Source: a virus. From it: a DNA stretch of 64,000 bases. Made by a program: the position numbers and the translations under genes. This document shows, in pieces, positions 52,088-61,744 of this stretch. Location: IMG/VR virus record IMGVR_UViG_3300024429_000007, positions 1 to 64,000 of that record; one strand, written 5' to 3'. A model generated the notes under the pieces. It was given only the letters and a program-made list of their open reading frames with translations, was not told the DNA's origin and searched no databases. Numbering within the stretch: position 1 is the stretch's first letter; the number at the start of each line of letters is the position of its first letter.

Positions 52088-53233
52088 TTAGCCGATCTTA
52101 ACTCCGGTCAGCTTGGCTTGAGGCAGAGGATTCGACAACACGACGGTAACGTCCTCGAAGATGTCGAAACTCGTGTACTGACTCGAAAGCTTGATCTCTT
52201 CATACGTCAGCTTCTGGCGCTCACCGACCCACAGAAAATCCCAGTTAAGCGCGAAGAGAGTCGTCGTAGATCCGGTGATGATCGTGGTCAACAGATTGGT
52301 CGTTGCGAGTGACGCGCTGATAGTCACCGTCGTATTCGGCGATGAATAAGAGACAACCGAGATGGTAGCGGCGATGATGCCGTCTGCCCCGCAATCCATG
52401 TTGACCGTGGCCCCAACCTTATAGTCCAGACTCACATCACCGACAATGGTGAACTGAGTCCCGGAGACGTAGGTTGACACCAACCGTTGCGCGGCGTACC
52501 CATCAGCATTGAGACCGATCGTATCCGGGACATTCGAAGAGGTAAAGATCGGAATTTCGAGGTACGAGGGTACCCGGAATCCGCCCTTCACGTCCATCAT
52601 GTCCAGGAACATCTGCTGCGGCTGAAGTGCGCTCGACAACTGACGCCGAGCAGCCAACGACATAATCAGCATCTTCGGCTTAAACGGTGCGCACTTGTCG
52701 ATGAACTCATCCATCTTGGCGAGAGTGAGTGCCGCCCCGACCGCGGTATTCGCTATCCGAAGAGTCCGAGCGTCGGTGATCAACGTGTCGATCCCGTCGT
52801 ACTCGTAATTCTCGTTCGGAGCCGCGAAATGCTTCGCCCAGATCATGCACCACTCTTCCTTGTTCTTGAACTCCAGAATCCTCTGTTCAATCTCCTCGGT
52901 CTTCAGATCAAGCTGATCCTTGGTGGCGAGAACTGCGGTACGCATGATCTCACCGTTGACGCCAATGGTCCGATACGTGAATTCCTGATCGGCGTAGGTG
53001 CCCTTTCCGCCGGTGGTAAATGTCTTCGTATCGGGGCTGTAGAAGGCAATCTTATTGTCAGTAGCAGGAGTCCTCTGCACGAGAATCCAGGATTTGCCCG
53101 AACCTGTCCGTCTGGGCATGTTCGCGCGAATCGGATTGTCGAATGTTGCCAGGTGTTGGATCACCCTGTCGATCTCTTTTGGAACCAAGACATCGACATC
53201 GCTTAACTTCAACGCTTTCTCGATCTGATCCAT
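52088..53233 (-). CDS. Major capsid protein (HK97 fold)
   Basis: Protein of 381 residues directly after the protease-scaffold gene. Features of HK97-type capsids: an extended N-terminal arm (PKEIDRVIQHLA), a spine-helix region (KTEEIEQRILEFKNKEEW), a P domain with a KMDEFIDKCAPFKPKML helix-strand, and a late segment VFTSSNVPDT-like (IFTSSNVPDTIG). About 70 residues of beta structure (SGTQFTIVGDVSLDYK...) may be an inserted domain. GGAG lies ten bases before the ATG. Confidence 0.85.
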   Translation of the reverse strand: MDQIEKALKLSDVDVLVPKEIDRVIQHLATFDNPIRANMPRRTGSGKSWILVQRTPATDNKIAFYSPDTKTFTTGGKGTYADQEFTYRTIGVNGEIMRTAVLATKDQLDLKTEEIEQRILEFKNKEEWCMIWAKHFAAPNENYEYDGIDTLITDARTLRIANTAVGAALTLAKMDEFIDKCAPFKPKMLIMSLAARRQLSSALQPQQMFLDMMDVKGGFRVPSYLEIPIFTSSNVPDTIGLNADGYAAQRLVSTYVSGTQFTIVGDVSLDYKVGATVNMDCGADGIIAATISVVSYSSPNTTVTISASLATTNLLTTIITGSTTTLFALNWDFLWVGERQKLTYEEIKLSSQYTSFDIFEDVTVVLSNPLPQAKLTGVKIG

Positions 53234-53308
53234 CTCACCAGACTCCTATCGATTGTTGTGAGTTACTTCTGAAAATAACTGACTGACGGGGAGAAACGCA
53301 TATCCGCG

Positions 53309-54730
53309 CTACTTCCCCTCCAACTTCCCAAACAGGAACCCGAGCTTATCCCGAGGCTCCAAGTCCTGATACGCCTTATCCTCGGTGAAAGGCTTCTTCT
53401 CCTGATCTCGCCGCTCCCCTTCTCTCGTCAAACCCTTTCGAATGGGAAGCTTTGACATTACTTGCGAAAGTTTTTCCACTTCCGTCTTCATTGTGACCAC
53501 CTGCTCGGCCATCTCAACGAGCCGATCGCTCTCGATCTGGGAGGCGGCGTCCTTAACGCTCTTTTGAACCTCCTGCAGAGTCTCCTCGATGGCATTGACG
53601 ACCTCGTCGGTGGACTTTTTCTTCTCCTCCCCCCCTTTCCCCTTCTCCTTCTTCTCTCCCTCTCCCTTCTCAACCGCTTTTGAAAGCTCCTTCAGCGTAT
53701 TGAGAACAGCAGTGAGAGGGCCACGATCTGCTTCGGGAAGATCGGCGATTTGCTTCTCCAGGCCTTCTGTCATCCCCGCAGCGATCTCCCTGGACTTCTG
53801 AAGTGCGGCGTCCTTTGCATCCTTTATGGCCTTCTCCGCGGCTATCCTCACAGCGTCCTCTTCCTCTTTCGACTTCTGCTGTGGGGCAGGATATTTTGTT
53901 TCCACAGCTTCGACCAAGGCGATCACGTCGTCAACGAGCTTCTGGGTACCCCCTTCCACTTGGCCACGCAGATTCTTCAGGGCAGTCAGAACCTTCCCGA
54001 TCTGACTCTTCAGGTCGTTCTCAACCTCCTCCTCGCCACCGCCCTCGTCTTTCTTGACCTCGACCTCGATCAGATCCATGATCTTCTCGATATTGCCCCA
54101 TTGCTCATCCTCTGCCGTGAGCCCAAGCAGATCCCGGATCGCCTCTTTCGCAGGACCTAAGCCGATCTTCTCCAGATCCTTGATTTCCATTGGAAGTCCT
54201 CCTCCGTTCCTCTTCATTTTCTCGACATAGTAAGACAGGATTTCAGCAGTCTTCAGCGTCGGGACTGAAACTATCGAGACCTCGGCACCTTCGTAAGCAA
54301 TTGCCTCCTCGATAATCCCTCGGCGTTTGTCCTGCGTCGAGCGCGACTCAGCTATCCCCTTGATCGAAAGCTTATTCAGAACCTTCTCTTTGATCTTCTG
54401 CCAGATATCAGGAACAGTCTTCGAAATCAGAATTTTAAGCCATGCACCCCAAATCTCCGGTTCTTTTTGAACCAAGACGACCTTTGCCTCCTCGATTGCT
54501 CCGATCTCTTCATCTTTCAGATGATTATGGAGAACAGTGGTTAAGACGCGAGCATCCCTAACCAAGTCCTCCAAAGCAGGCTTAGTCATCCTAAAGTTTT
54601 CACTGTCGATTTCATCGGTCGAAGCAAGGGCTTCGACGTACCACTTTCCTTCTTTTTCGTACTCCTTGTAGTGGTCCTTCTGAATCGGGTCCTTAAACGA
54701 TAAGTTTTTCTGAATCAGCTTCTTGTCCAC
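53309..54730 (-). CDS. Prohead protease fused to scaffold
   Basis: The N-terminal ~200 residues match XkdF-like phage serine proteases: YVEALASTDEID (31-42), candidate catalytic His68 or His70 in VLHNH, and Ser122 in LSIKG. The remaining ~270 residues are acidic, coiled-coil and Glu/Lys-rich, as in scaffolding proteins. So one polypeptide likely provides scaffold and maturation protease. GTG at 54730 is chosen because GAGGAGG lies upstream, after the previous stop; the frame reaching 54802 lies inside the neighbour. It directly precedes the major capsid gene. Confidence 0.85.
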   Translation of the reverse strand: MDKKLIQKNLSFKDPIQKDHYKEYEKEGKWYVEALASTDEIDSENFRMTKPALEDLVRDARVLTTVLHNHLKDEEIGAIEEAKVVLVQKEPEIWGAWLKILISKTVPDIWQKIKEKVLNKLSIKGIAESRSTQDKRRGIIEEAIAYEGAEVSIVSVPTLKTAEILSYYVEKMKRNGGGLPMEIKDLEKIGLGPAKEAIRDLLGLTAEDEQWGNIEKIMDLIEVEVKKDEGGGEEEVENDLKSQIGKVLTALKNLRGQVEGGTQKLVDDVIALVEAVETKYPAPQQKSKEEEDAVRIAAEKAIKDAKDAALQKSREIAAGMTEGLEKQIADLPEADRGPLTAVLNTLKELSKAVEKGEGEKKEKGKGGEEKKKSTDEVVNAIEETLQEVQKSVKDAASQIESDRLVEMAEQVVTMKTEVEKLSQVMSKLPIRKGLTREGERRDQEKKPFTEDKAYQDLEPRDKLGFLFGKLEGK

Positions 54731-54743
54731 TCTCAAAACCTCC

Positions 54744-57700
54744 TCAAGTCTCACCGCCAGGCTCTGCTGGCGTTCTCTCGACGTACCAATGATCCTCCGC
54801 ACGCTTAAAGAGAAACACTCCTTTCAGTTTCTTGCCCTTAAACTGAATCTTTTTCAACTCAGGCTTGTCGATCAGCATAATCGCTTTCCCAGAACCCAAA
54901 AGTCGAATGAACGATGGAGTATCCGTCGTCGGATTCAGGGGAGTCCCGGGCTTGACATAGCCAGTCTTCCGGTACTCTTCATTGCCCCAATTATCTTCCC
55001 GAATCATTCCGCCAGTCTCGTCAGCCTCTAATATATTATCATTCAGCTTAAAAATCAAGTACTTTTCTCCGGTTTTGATCCAGAGCAAGAATCTTTCACG
55101 TGTCGGACCCTCCCGGACAACCTTCGGACCCTTCCAAAACTGATACGTGAATCGAAATTCGGTCACGGCAGCTTTCGAAACTCCGACAGACTCGGGTTTG
55201 GAATCCTTCTCGGATTTAAGTCGTTCAAGAAAAACTTCAAACTCTTTAGCAGCACCTTTGATCTCTTCACTCGCAAAATACTCCGCCAGTTGCTCTTTAA
55301 TGTTCGGATTCCGATTGTCGGCAAATTTTTTCGCTGCCTCGCCGTCTTTGACGAGCTTCACATAATCAACGTCATCGCCTTTTCCGGACCACGGATTGGT
55401 CTCCTTCCCAAGCCACTTCACAAAGCAAGGCCAGCAGAACCAAGCGTGCCCGTGACCATTTGCCCAGATAATCTCGAGTACCGGCTTATGAGAGCATTCC
55501 ATACACGTGTCATGGCGATGACGAGCTTTCTCGATTGCTTCCCATTCGTCTCTTCTCGACCCGACCCAGAGAACCTCGACCGGCGCTTCCTTCTCGACAG
55601 ATTTCCCAAAAGGATCCCGGTCCCCCTTCTGAGCTTTACTCAGGATCCCTTCCTCTTTCCATCTTTTGACCAAAACCTTTCGCATTTCGAATGCCTTCGG
55701 CTTATCCTTCACCGTCCAATACTCTTCTTCCGTCTTAACGTGTTTTCTCCAATGCTTCGGAAGCGCACTAATGGTCGGCGGTGGAAGGAAACCCTGCTCG
55801 ATGGCTCGGTTCGAAAGGACGTAAGGAATCTGATCGTCGGGATTGATACAAAGCCACCCGAGCTCTGGACCCAGACCTTCTTCCTTGCCGGGCGGAATGA
55901 CGAAAGCTTTCAGAATATCTTCTTCTTTCAGTCCCCTATTCATCGGATCATCGACTGAAACTTCCGATTCCGCGGGCAGACCCATTTCTTTCATGACCTC
56001 AATCAATTGCGGTTCGATCCATTGCCGGATCTCCTCATCGGTCATTCCCTCACCCTTCAAAACTGCAAAAGCCCGGCTGTTCAGATCCGCTATGTGATTC
56101 CACAACACTTCGCTGCCGAGAATCTCCTGTTGATCGGGCTCATCATCAGATTTTTTCGTCTTCCAGGCTCGAAGCTGACGGAAAAAGAATCGTCCCTTCT
56201 TAAGAACCTTCCCATCAAAAAAATATTCGTGGAGCCACGGCTTTTGCGAAAGGTACTCCGCCTTCCCCCGATCGACAATAACAAATACCCCGGGAAATTC
56301 CTTCGTCGCTCCGAGGACTCCTGGTTTAACGACACCTTCAAATGTCATCCAACTTTTCGGTTCCGGAGATTTGCGAGTCGCAACCAATTCGACTCGAACT
56401 GTCGTTCCTGGTTTCGTACTTTTCTTCTCTCTCTCCGCCCACTCGCCCGTCTGCAAATTGATTTTGTAGTATTTCGTAGAATCGGCATTGATCTTTCTCA
56501 AATCGCCCATCGAGAGAATCGGTTCTTTGATCGCACCTTCTCTTTGAATCATTAGGGTCCATCCGACCAAGAACTCCTTTCCCAGGCTTTGAATTCGCAA
56601 ATCCGCGTGGACCGATCGCCCTCTCGCGTGAGTGTGCATCATATAACTGTAGTCCCCGCTCTCGTCGGGGTAAACGCTAAAGGGATCGGCTTTCGCTTTT
56701 TCAATCTCTGCTTTTTCTTGTTCCTCTCCCTCCGACTTCCGAACGGAGACCCAGAGGATCTCCGACATTCTTCTTTTGTTCTGCTGTGCTGATGGTAAGC
56801 TGGCTGCGATTGCTCCGGAACCAGTCAGAGCGAAGCGTTTCTGACTGGCCTGGCGCTTCGTTCTTTCAAAAAGCGCTTTCCATTTGATCGGACAGGCGGG
56901 ACTAGTCGAAACAAAGAGATATTTGCAATGCCCGGCCAACTTTTCAGCAAGCGCCTGTACCTGATCCTGGGTAACTTCTTTCTTATCCCAATCCTTCTGA
57001 AGTAGAATCGCATTCAACTTTCCAAACTTTGTGATGTACTTGAACAGTTTTTCCGAGTACGGTGGATCGAAGTAAATCATATCGACCGAGGGAATCTCCA
57101 TCGTCAAGGCGTCTAAATTGGTAACTGTCCCCTCGATTTCGAAAGAACGTAGTTGCTTCGCGTAAAATCCGAGCTTGGATTTGAATTCTGCAAAACTCCA
57201 TTTTCGATACGGTCCGCCAAACGACCCAAACCAATTCAAGAGGCAGGCAGACAACACTCCAAGATAGTAATGTCCAAACTTCGCCTCCCTCGCCCGAAGG
57301 ATATATCCATCTATAAACTTCTGAGCATGCTTCCTACCAGCCAGGATTGGAAAGAGTTTTTTTGCATTTTGAAAATAGTACCCCTCGACTTCATTTACAG
57401 ATTTAAGAAATGCTTTGAACTCTTCTTCGTTCGGCTTATTTTTCAAAAACATCGCCCGGGCGGTATAAAAAGGCGCCGTCGAGTAATCGTTTGCAATGAT
57501 CCTCTTTCCTTGCTTCGCCATCTCCGCTAAAAACAGAGCAGTCCCACACATTGGATCGAAAATTGTTTTGACATCCTCCGGAACCAATTTCGCAAATTGA
57601 TTCTTTAGTCTCCCCTTGCTTCCCAAATAGAATATCTTCTCGATGTCAAGAAAATCGGCCTTCAGCGTTAAGGGGTCAGCTAGATCGAAACCTTCGAAGT

Positions 57701-57797
57701 CGGGAATTGTCCGTGCGAAAACTTCAGTTGGAATGGAGAAGTGAACATTGTCCCCCTCGATTTTCAGAATTTTGGCTCGATATTTGACTCTCCCCAT
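54744..57797 (-). CDS. DNA methyltransferase fused to LigD-type 3'-phosphoesterase domain
   Basis: Residues 1-~320: DNA adenine methyltransferase-like domain with cofactor motif FDPMCGT (80-86) and catalytic DPPY (244-247). Residues ~376-542: a domain matching the phosphoesterase (PE) part of bacterial LigD, with H388-T-H390, RGRSVHADLR (His397, Asp399) and GWTL; in LigD it trims 3' ends before ligation. A four-Cys zinc motif is at 765-791 (CMEC..CWPC). The last ~110 residues may be a degenerate second PE-like domain. Its stop is 14 bases before the protease-scaffold start; nine bases separate it from the ligase gene. The domain mix is highly unusual. Confidence 0.82.
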   Translation of the reverse strand: MGRVKYRAKILKIEGDNVHFSIPTEVFARTIPDFEGFDLADPLTLKADFLDIEKIFYLGSKGRLKNQFAKLVPEDVKTIFDPMCGTALFLAEMAKQGKRIIANDYSTAPFYTARAMFLKNKPNEEEFKAFLKSVNEVEGYYFQNAKKLFPILAGRKHAQKFIDGYILRAREAKFGHYYLGVLSACLLNWFGSFGGPYRKWSFAEFKSKLGFYAKQLRSFEIEGTVTNLDALTMEIPSVDMIYFDPPYSEKLFKYITKFGKLNAILLQKDWDKKEVTQDQVQALAEKLAGHCKYLFVSTSPACPIKWKALFERTKRQASQKRFALTGSGAIAASLPSAQQNKRRMSEILWVSVRKSEGEEQEKAEIEKAKADPFSVYPDESGDYSYMMHTHARGRSVHADLRIQSLGKEFLVGWTLMIQREGAIKEPILSMGDLRKINADSTKYYKINLQTGEWAEREKKSTKPGTTVRVELVATRKSPEPKSWMTFEGVVKPGVLGATKEFPGVFVIVDRGKAEYLSQKPWLHEYFFDGKVLKKGRFFFRQLRAWKTKKSDDEPDQQEILGSEVLWNHIADLNSRAFAVLKGEGMTDEEIRQWIEPQLIEVMKEMGLPAESEVSVDDPMNRGLKEEDILKAFVIPPGKEEGLGPELGWLCINPDDQIPYVLSNRAIEQGFLPPPTISALPKHWRKHVKTEEEYWTVKDKPKAFEMRKVLVKRWKEEGILSKAQKGDRDPFGKSVEKEAPVEVLWVGSRRDEWEAIEKARHRHDTCMECSHKPVLEIIWANGHGHAWFCWPCFVKWLGKETNPWSGKGDDVDYVKLVKDGEAAKKFADNRNPNIKEQLAEYFASEEIKGAAKEFEVFLERLKSEKDSKPESVGVSKAAVTEFRFTYQFWKGPKVVREGPTRERFLLWIKTGEKYLIFKLNDNILEADETGGMIREDNWGNEEYRKTGYVKPGTPLNPTTDTPSFIRLLGSGKAIMLIDKPELKKIQFKGKKLKGVFLFKRAEDHWYVERTPAEPGGET

Positions 57798-57806
57798 CTC
57801 TTCTCC

Positions 57807-59228
57807 TTAACCAGTGGATTCGACCTGCTGAACCACCCTATCGGGAATATCTTTCACAGAAGGATACGATTTCGATCGCGACCGATGTGTGAAAACGTAG
57901 TACCCATCCTCATCTCTGCCGACGCTAACGCCCCGTAATCTTCCACCTTTTCGCGGATACGTACCCTCGCCCTCCTCAAGATCGGAGACCTTTTTGTTGG
58001 TGAGCTTCGGAAAGGGGTGCTTCATCTTCTCAATGCTAAGTTGCTTATTCATTTTTTCAACATCTATCTCGGGCTCATCGGTGACAAACCAGACAAATCG
58101 CCCTTTGCGTAGCTCATCCGGCACAGTCTCCATTTTAAGAACACCACTATCGAATTCTGCGCTCCGGCGATAGCCGGGGACCCAGTTTTTCATTTCTTCG
58201 GGGGGCACTCTCCACAACAAATCCATCGCCTTCGTGAAAGCTTTCTCGATTAACAAATTGACAGTCTGACCGATCTTAATTGCAATCGAAAAATAATCCG
58301 GCTCCTTTTTTTCAACCCAAATTTCAACGACTATCGGCTCATATAAATGAAGGCGATTGAAACCTGATTCATCGTCGTGGTACAAATTCATAGTATGAAA
58401 CTTCATCGTCAAAACCGTTCCGATCTGAGCCTTGATGTTGGTATTGTAACTACGTCCGACGTAGACGTATTCCTTGCCTTTGATTTCCTTCACCCGTTTC
58501 GGATCAACCTTATCCGACGGCCGGAATCGCAAATACAATTCGTAATTGAAAGTGTCCGGCCCAACCTTCGTCGAATTTACCTGACCGACAAGACAGTGAA
58601 CTTCGGCGAACTTTTTCTGCTTGAAGACCCCAGAAGTCATGCCTGACATACTATATCCCGAGCTAGCGGTATCGAGAAGTTTGATCATCGCGCCTTCTGA
58701 ACCAGGGGCCTTCAGACACTTCTGGAGGGCAGACTCGGCTTCTTTCAGCGTCTCACAATACAGCGAAGGCGTCAGATTGAGAATCAAACTTTCACTTGGT
58801 ACGCCCATCGTCGATTGCGGAAACGCGAATTTCTCCAAGAATTCCCGGCGCTCTCTCTTCGTGAGCTTATGGATGTCCCGGTCGTAATATAGACAGTCAA
58901 AGACATTATAGGTAATCGTCTTCCTGGTGATGACTTCCTTTTTATGCAGGAGCGCCGCCATCTCTTCTCTGGGACGATGCTTTCCACCAACCCAGTATTC
59001 CATTTCTCCAATCAAACAGAAATTCTTAACGCGGTCCCTTATTTTTGGAACCTCGTCGACAAGATCCGGAAGACTGCTCTCAACCCACTTGCCGCTGTCC
59101 GTAAAGATCTTAACTTTGTCCCCAGAACAAAAAGTCACCAGGACGATCCCATCGTACTTCTTCTCGATCGCTACTTGCGGGATCGCTCCGGACTTGAGCA
59201 CAAAATCTTCGTCCTTTTCAAAATTCAT
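57807..59228 (-). CDS. ATP-dependent DNA ligase
   Basis: Seals DNA nicks with ATP. Motif I KYDG has the adenylated Lys24; motif III is CLIGEME (71-77); motif IV EGAMIK (178-183); motif V FKQKK (202-206). The nucleotidyltransferase core starts almost at residue 1, with an OB-fold-like C-terminal part and an extra ~150 residues of unknown function. ATGA overlap with the nucleotidyltransferase gene and GAGGAA upstream show translational coupling. In a capsid operon this is unexpected; see findings. Confidence 0.9.
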   Translation of the reverse strand: MNFEKDEDFVLKSGAIPQVAIEKKYDGIVLVTFCSGDKVKIFTDSGKWVESSLPDLVDEVPKIRDRVKNFCLIGEMEYWVGGKHRPREEMAALLHKKEVITRKTITYNVFDCLYYDRDIHKLTKRERREFLEKFAFPQSTMGVPSESLILNLTPSLYCETLKEAESALQKCLKAPGSEGAMIKLLDTASSGYSMSGMTSGVFKQKKFAEVHCLVGQVNSTKVGPDTFNYELYLRFRPSDKVDPKRVKEIKGKEYVYVGRSYNTNIKAQIGTVLTMKFHTMNLYHDDESGFNRLHLYEPIVVEIWVEKKEPDYFSIAIKIGQTVNLLIEKAFTKAMDLLWRVPPEEMKNWVPGYRRSAEFDSGVLKMETVPDELRKGRFVWFVTDEPEIDVEKMNKQLSIEKMKHPFPKLTNKKVSDLEEGEGTYPRKGGRLRGVSVGRDEDGYYVFTHRSRSKSYPSVKDIPDRVVQQVESTG

Positions 59229-60367
59229 CGAATTCCTCGTTCATATAATTTCTGCAAGTAATCCAACGTCTGTGAAACCGAATACGTCTCCTGGACTCGA
59301 TATGCCATCATCGCCGAAACTGAGGTCTTCTGCGGATAGAATCTTCTATTCATCACAACCCGGTCTTGACGCATCGATTGTTTCGCTTCACGATTCGCGG
59401 CCACGCCCTCTTTCCCGGCCAATCCAAACTCGGCTTTTTGAATTTCCAAATGAAATCGCGCCTTCTCCACAAACTCTTCTGGAAACCCTTCTTCGCCCAG
59501 ACTCTTCTCAATCTCCGAGAGAACTCCGTCTTTGTCCTCCTTCTCCTCTTCCAAATCTCTACTCATTTCGACCCGAACAAATTCCTCGTGATTATCGACT
59601 TTCAAATCCGCTAACTCGTAGTGCGTAGTGAACGGACCCTGATAGAGATCATATAAAATATGGACGCGAGGTCGATCCTCCGGTGCAAACATCCGATAGA
59701 TTCTAAACTCCAATGGGATCCTGAACGAGTCCGGTAAATCCTCTTCCGCTTTGACCAAAATATCGATGTCTCCGGTTGTTTTGCCATTGTTAGCCAGACC
59801 ACCGACCAAATAGAGAAACGGCTTCCTCAATAGGAACGATTCGAACTTTTCCAGGACTTCCTCAACGGTGACCTCTCGTCCCTTCTTATCGCCCGATGGC
59901 TTCACTTCAGCGTACTCATCGTCCTTCTCTTCTTCTTCCGTTGTCTCTTTCTGACCTTTTCCTTGTTCCTTATCGACTTTGGCATTCTCTTCGGCCTCCT
60001 TGAGTAGAATCTCGATCTCAGTCTTACTCAGTTCCTTCGCTACCCTCTCCCAGAGCTTCTTCGCCGCCGATTTCATCTCATCGGGATTCACGGTATACTT
60101 ATATTCTTCTGGATCGAGCTTCTTACACCGCGCAATCTCCTTGTAAACCTTGACGGCGACAGCGACAATCTCCACCTCACTGAACTTGATCTCTTTGTCC
60201 GGGTCCAAGAATGTGGCGTACCATCCCGCACAAATCCGGGCATCATCCTTCAATGCCGCCCAGTCTTTTGTTCCGTCTGGCTTCAATGCCGCCCAGTCTT
60301 TTGTTCCATCTGGATCGTAGTCCGAAATGTCCTTGATCTTCTCGATTTCAAGATTTAGATTCTGCAT
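59225..60367 (-). CDS. Nucleotidyltransferase-domain protein (pol beta-like fold)
   Basis: The middle contains YLVGGLANNGKTTGDIDILV (187-206), the GG..(9)..DxD signature of MNT/pol beta-type nucleotidyltransferases; Asp200 and Asp202 would bind metal. Residues 1-160 are acidic and helical and include a tandem 11-residue repeat (PDGTKDWAALK). The C-terminus (~300-380) is helical and basic. It might add nucleotides to DNA ends or modify a protein or nucleotide; the neighbouring ligase and PE domain favour DNA ends. It overlaps the previous gene by 20 bases. Confidence 0.75.
   Translation of the reverse strand: MQNLNLEIEKIKDISDYDPDGTKDWAALKPDGTKDWAALKDDARICAGWYATFLDPDKEIKFSEVEIVAVAVKVYKEIARCKKLDPEEYKYTVNPDEMKSAAKKLWERVAKELSKTEIEILLKEAEENAKVDKEQGKGQKETTEEEEKDDEYAEVKPSGDKKGREVTVEEVLEKFESFLLRKPFLYLVGGLANNGKTTGDIDILVKAEEDLPDSFRIPLEFRIYRMFAPEDRPRVHILYDLYQGPFTTHYELADLKVDNHEEFVRVEMSRDLEEEKEDKDGVLSEIEKSLGEEGFPEEFVEKARFHLEIQKAEFGLAGKEGVAANREAKQSMRQDRVVMNRRFYPQKTSVSAMMAYRVQETYSVSQTLDYLQKLYERGIR
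60248..60313 (-). repeat. 33-bp tandem duplication
   Basis: Two adjacent 33-base units (60248-60280 and 60281-60313) differ by one base and encode PDGTKDWAALK twice near the N-terminus of the nucleotidyltransferase protein. A recent in-frame duplication. Confidence 0.9.
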
Positions 60368-60695
60368 GTTCCGCACTCTTCCTCTTCGGGACCGGCTTCT
60401 TTATATCGATGTAGCCCGATCCCTCACATTTTTCGCAGGCATCCCGGACTCCGAAAAGCCTACGTCGCTCTTTCGGATCCCTTTCGGCCAACAGCTTCTC
60501 CAGACATTCACACTTTTTGATCACCTTCTGCGCTTCGAGGTTCTCCAGAAGCCGAACCAGCTCTCGATTTACGGTGTTCTTGAGCGTAGTCTTGATCTGG
60601 TCCACCTGCCGATCGTCCAGCGGACTAATTCGCAGGAGATCCAATACCTCACCCATCAAACCCAAGATTGTCGTCCTGATCTCTTTCGCAATCAT
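60348..60695 (-). CDS. Small protein with DnaJ-type zinc motif
   Basis: Protein of 115 residues: N-terminal helices, then CEC and CEKCEGSGYI, which matches one CxxCxGxG repeat of DnaJ zinc centres, and a basic C-terminus (KKPVPKRKSAEH). It starts in a TGATG overlap with the membrane protein gene. Function unknown. Confidence 0.6.
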   Translation of the reverse strand: MIAKEIRTTILGLMGEVLDLLRISPLDDRQVDQIKTTLKNTVNRELVRLLENLEAQKVIKKCECLEKLLAERDPKERRRLFGVRDACEKCEGSGYIDIKKPVPKRKSAEHAESKS

Positions 60696-60952
60696 CAGTC
60701 TCCTTCCTTTCTGACAAAATCTTCAATCCTTTGCAGTGTCTTACTCTGAGTTTCCTGCTCCTTCTTGATCCATTTCAGATCGGTCTCAACTCCAGTCAGC
60801 CGATGCTGAACATCATTTGAAAGTTTTGCGATAACCTTTTCGATCTCATGAATCCGCTTTTCATTCTGCGAAATTCTCCTCGACAGAAATCCAAGCAGAA
60901 CGAGTAACAGTGTGAGAACGGCACCCGCTACGATCTGAAGAGCTAATAGCAT
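60695..60952 (-). CDS. Membrane-anchored coiled-coil protein
   Basis: One N-terminal transmembrane span (residues 4-26, LALQIVAGAVLTLLLVLLGFL) followed by a coiled coil to the end (85 residues). This topology resembles inner-membrane spanins or phage membrane anchors; hemolysin XhlA-like proteins have the opposite order. AAGGA precedes the ATG. Role unclear. Confidence 0.6.
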   Translation of the reverse strand: MLLALQIVAGAVLTLLLVLLGFLSRRISQNEKRIHEIEKVIAKLSNDVQHRLTGVETDLKWIKKEQETQSKTLQRIEDFVRKEGD

Positions 60953-60961
60953 CGATTTCCT

Positions 60962-61744
60962 TTATCCAACTGCGACTTCAACCATTTGCTCAATTTGAAT
61001 TCTGCCTGGATTCAAGAGATCTCTGCCACCGAGATCTCGGACACCGAGAAACTTGAAACACCATTCTTCGTAATGACACATCACCGTTCGACACCCGATC
61101 TGAGCCGCCAACTGCGTGATCGATGAACAAATCCCGACCGTCGCCACCGCCTGCTTCAAGATCCAAGCGGTCTCCCACAGAGGCCGGCCATTCTCAACCT
61201 GAGCATCCCGAACTGTTCTTTCGTCTTTTCCCCCAACGTTCACAACTGGAAACGGAAACTCCGCCGCAAACAAAGCCGGAATTTCCTTTCGTTTCGAGAC
61301 CGAAGACGGATGAACCGCGATGAATTTTTCGGGGAGATCGACTTCCGGTGTATGCGCGAAGGCAATTTCAAATTCTGTCAGATCGTCGTGGAGATCCGGC
61401 AAGATCGGGTAAAAAACTCTGTCGAAAGGATATCCGGCCTTTTCCACTTCTGGGTCGACCCGGAAAAGCTCAACGTCACCGTCCCAATCACGCGATCTCT
61501 GTTTTCTTCCCGCACGATTCAGGATCTCCGCAAAAGGAAAAACCGCCGATTCTGAGATCGGGATATCCGAAGATCGTATAAAGAGATCCACGACTCCTGC
61601 ATTCCAGTCGTCGCAAAATGCTACCATCCCCTCATTCGGCGCAAGAAATTGCCGTGCGGTCTTCAAAAACTTAGCCACTCTGAGCGTGTCCCCGACCAGT
61701 AGCCCTCCCAGATTTACTGCTGCGCTTGGGCTCAGTTCCTTCAT
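60962..61744 (-). CDS. GT9-like glycosyltransferase, short
   Basis: Rossmann-type protein of 260 residues. N-terminal GGLLVGDTLRVAKFL resembles the start of GT9 enzymes, the C-terminal half has KFIAVHPSSVSKRKE and VGICSSITQLAAQIGCRTV, matching the GT-B donor site pattern. It is shorter than typical members, so function is uncertain. It overlaps the upstream glycosyltransferase gene by 74 bases; the true start may be a little further in. Confidence 0.6.
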   Translation of the reverse strand: MKELSPSAAVNLGGLLVGDTLRVAKFLKTARQFLAPNEGMVAFCDDWNAGVVDLFIRSSDIPISESAVFPFAEILNRAGRKQRSRDWDGDVELFRVDPEVEKAGYPFDRVFYPILPDLHDDLTEFEIAFAHTPEVDLPEKFIAVHPSSVSKRKEIPALFAAEFPFPVVNVGGKDERTVRDAQVENGRPLWETAWILKQAVATVGICSSITQLAAQIGCRTVMCHYEEWCFKFLGVRDLGGRDLLNPGRIQIEQMVEVAVG

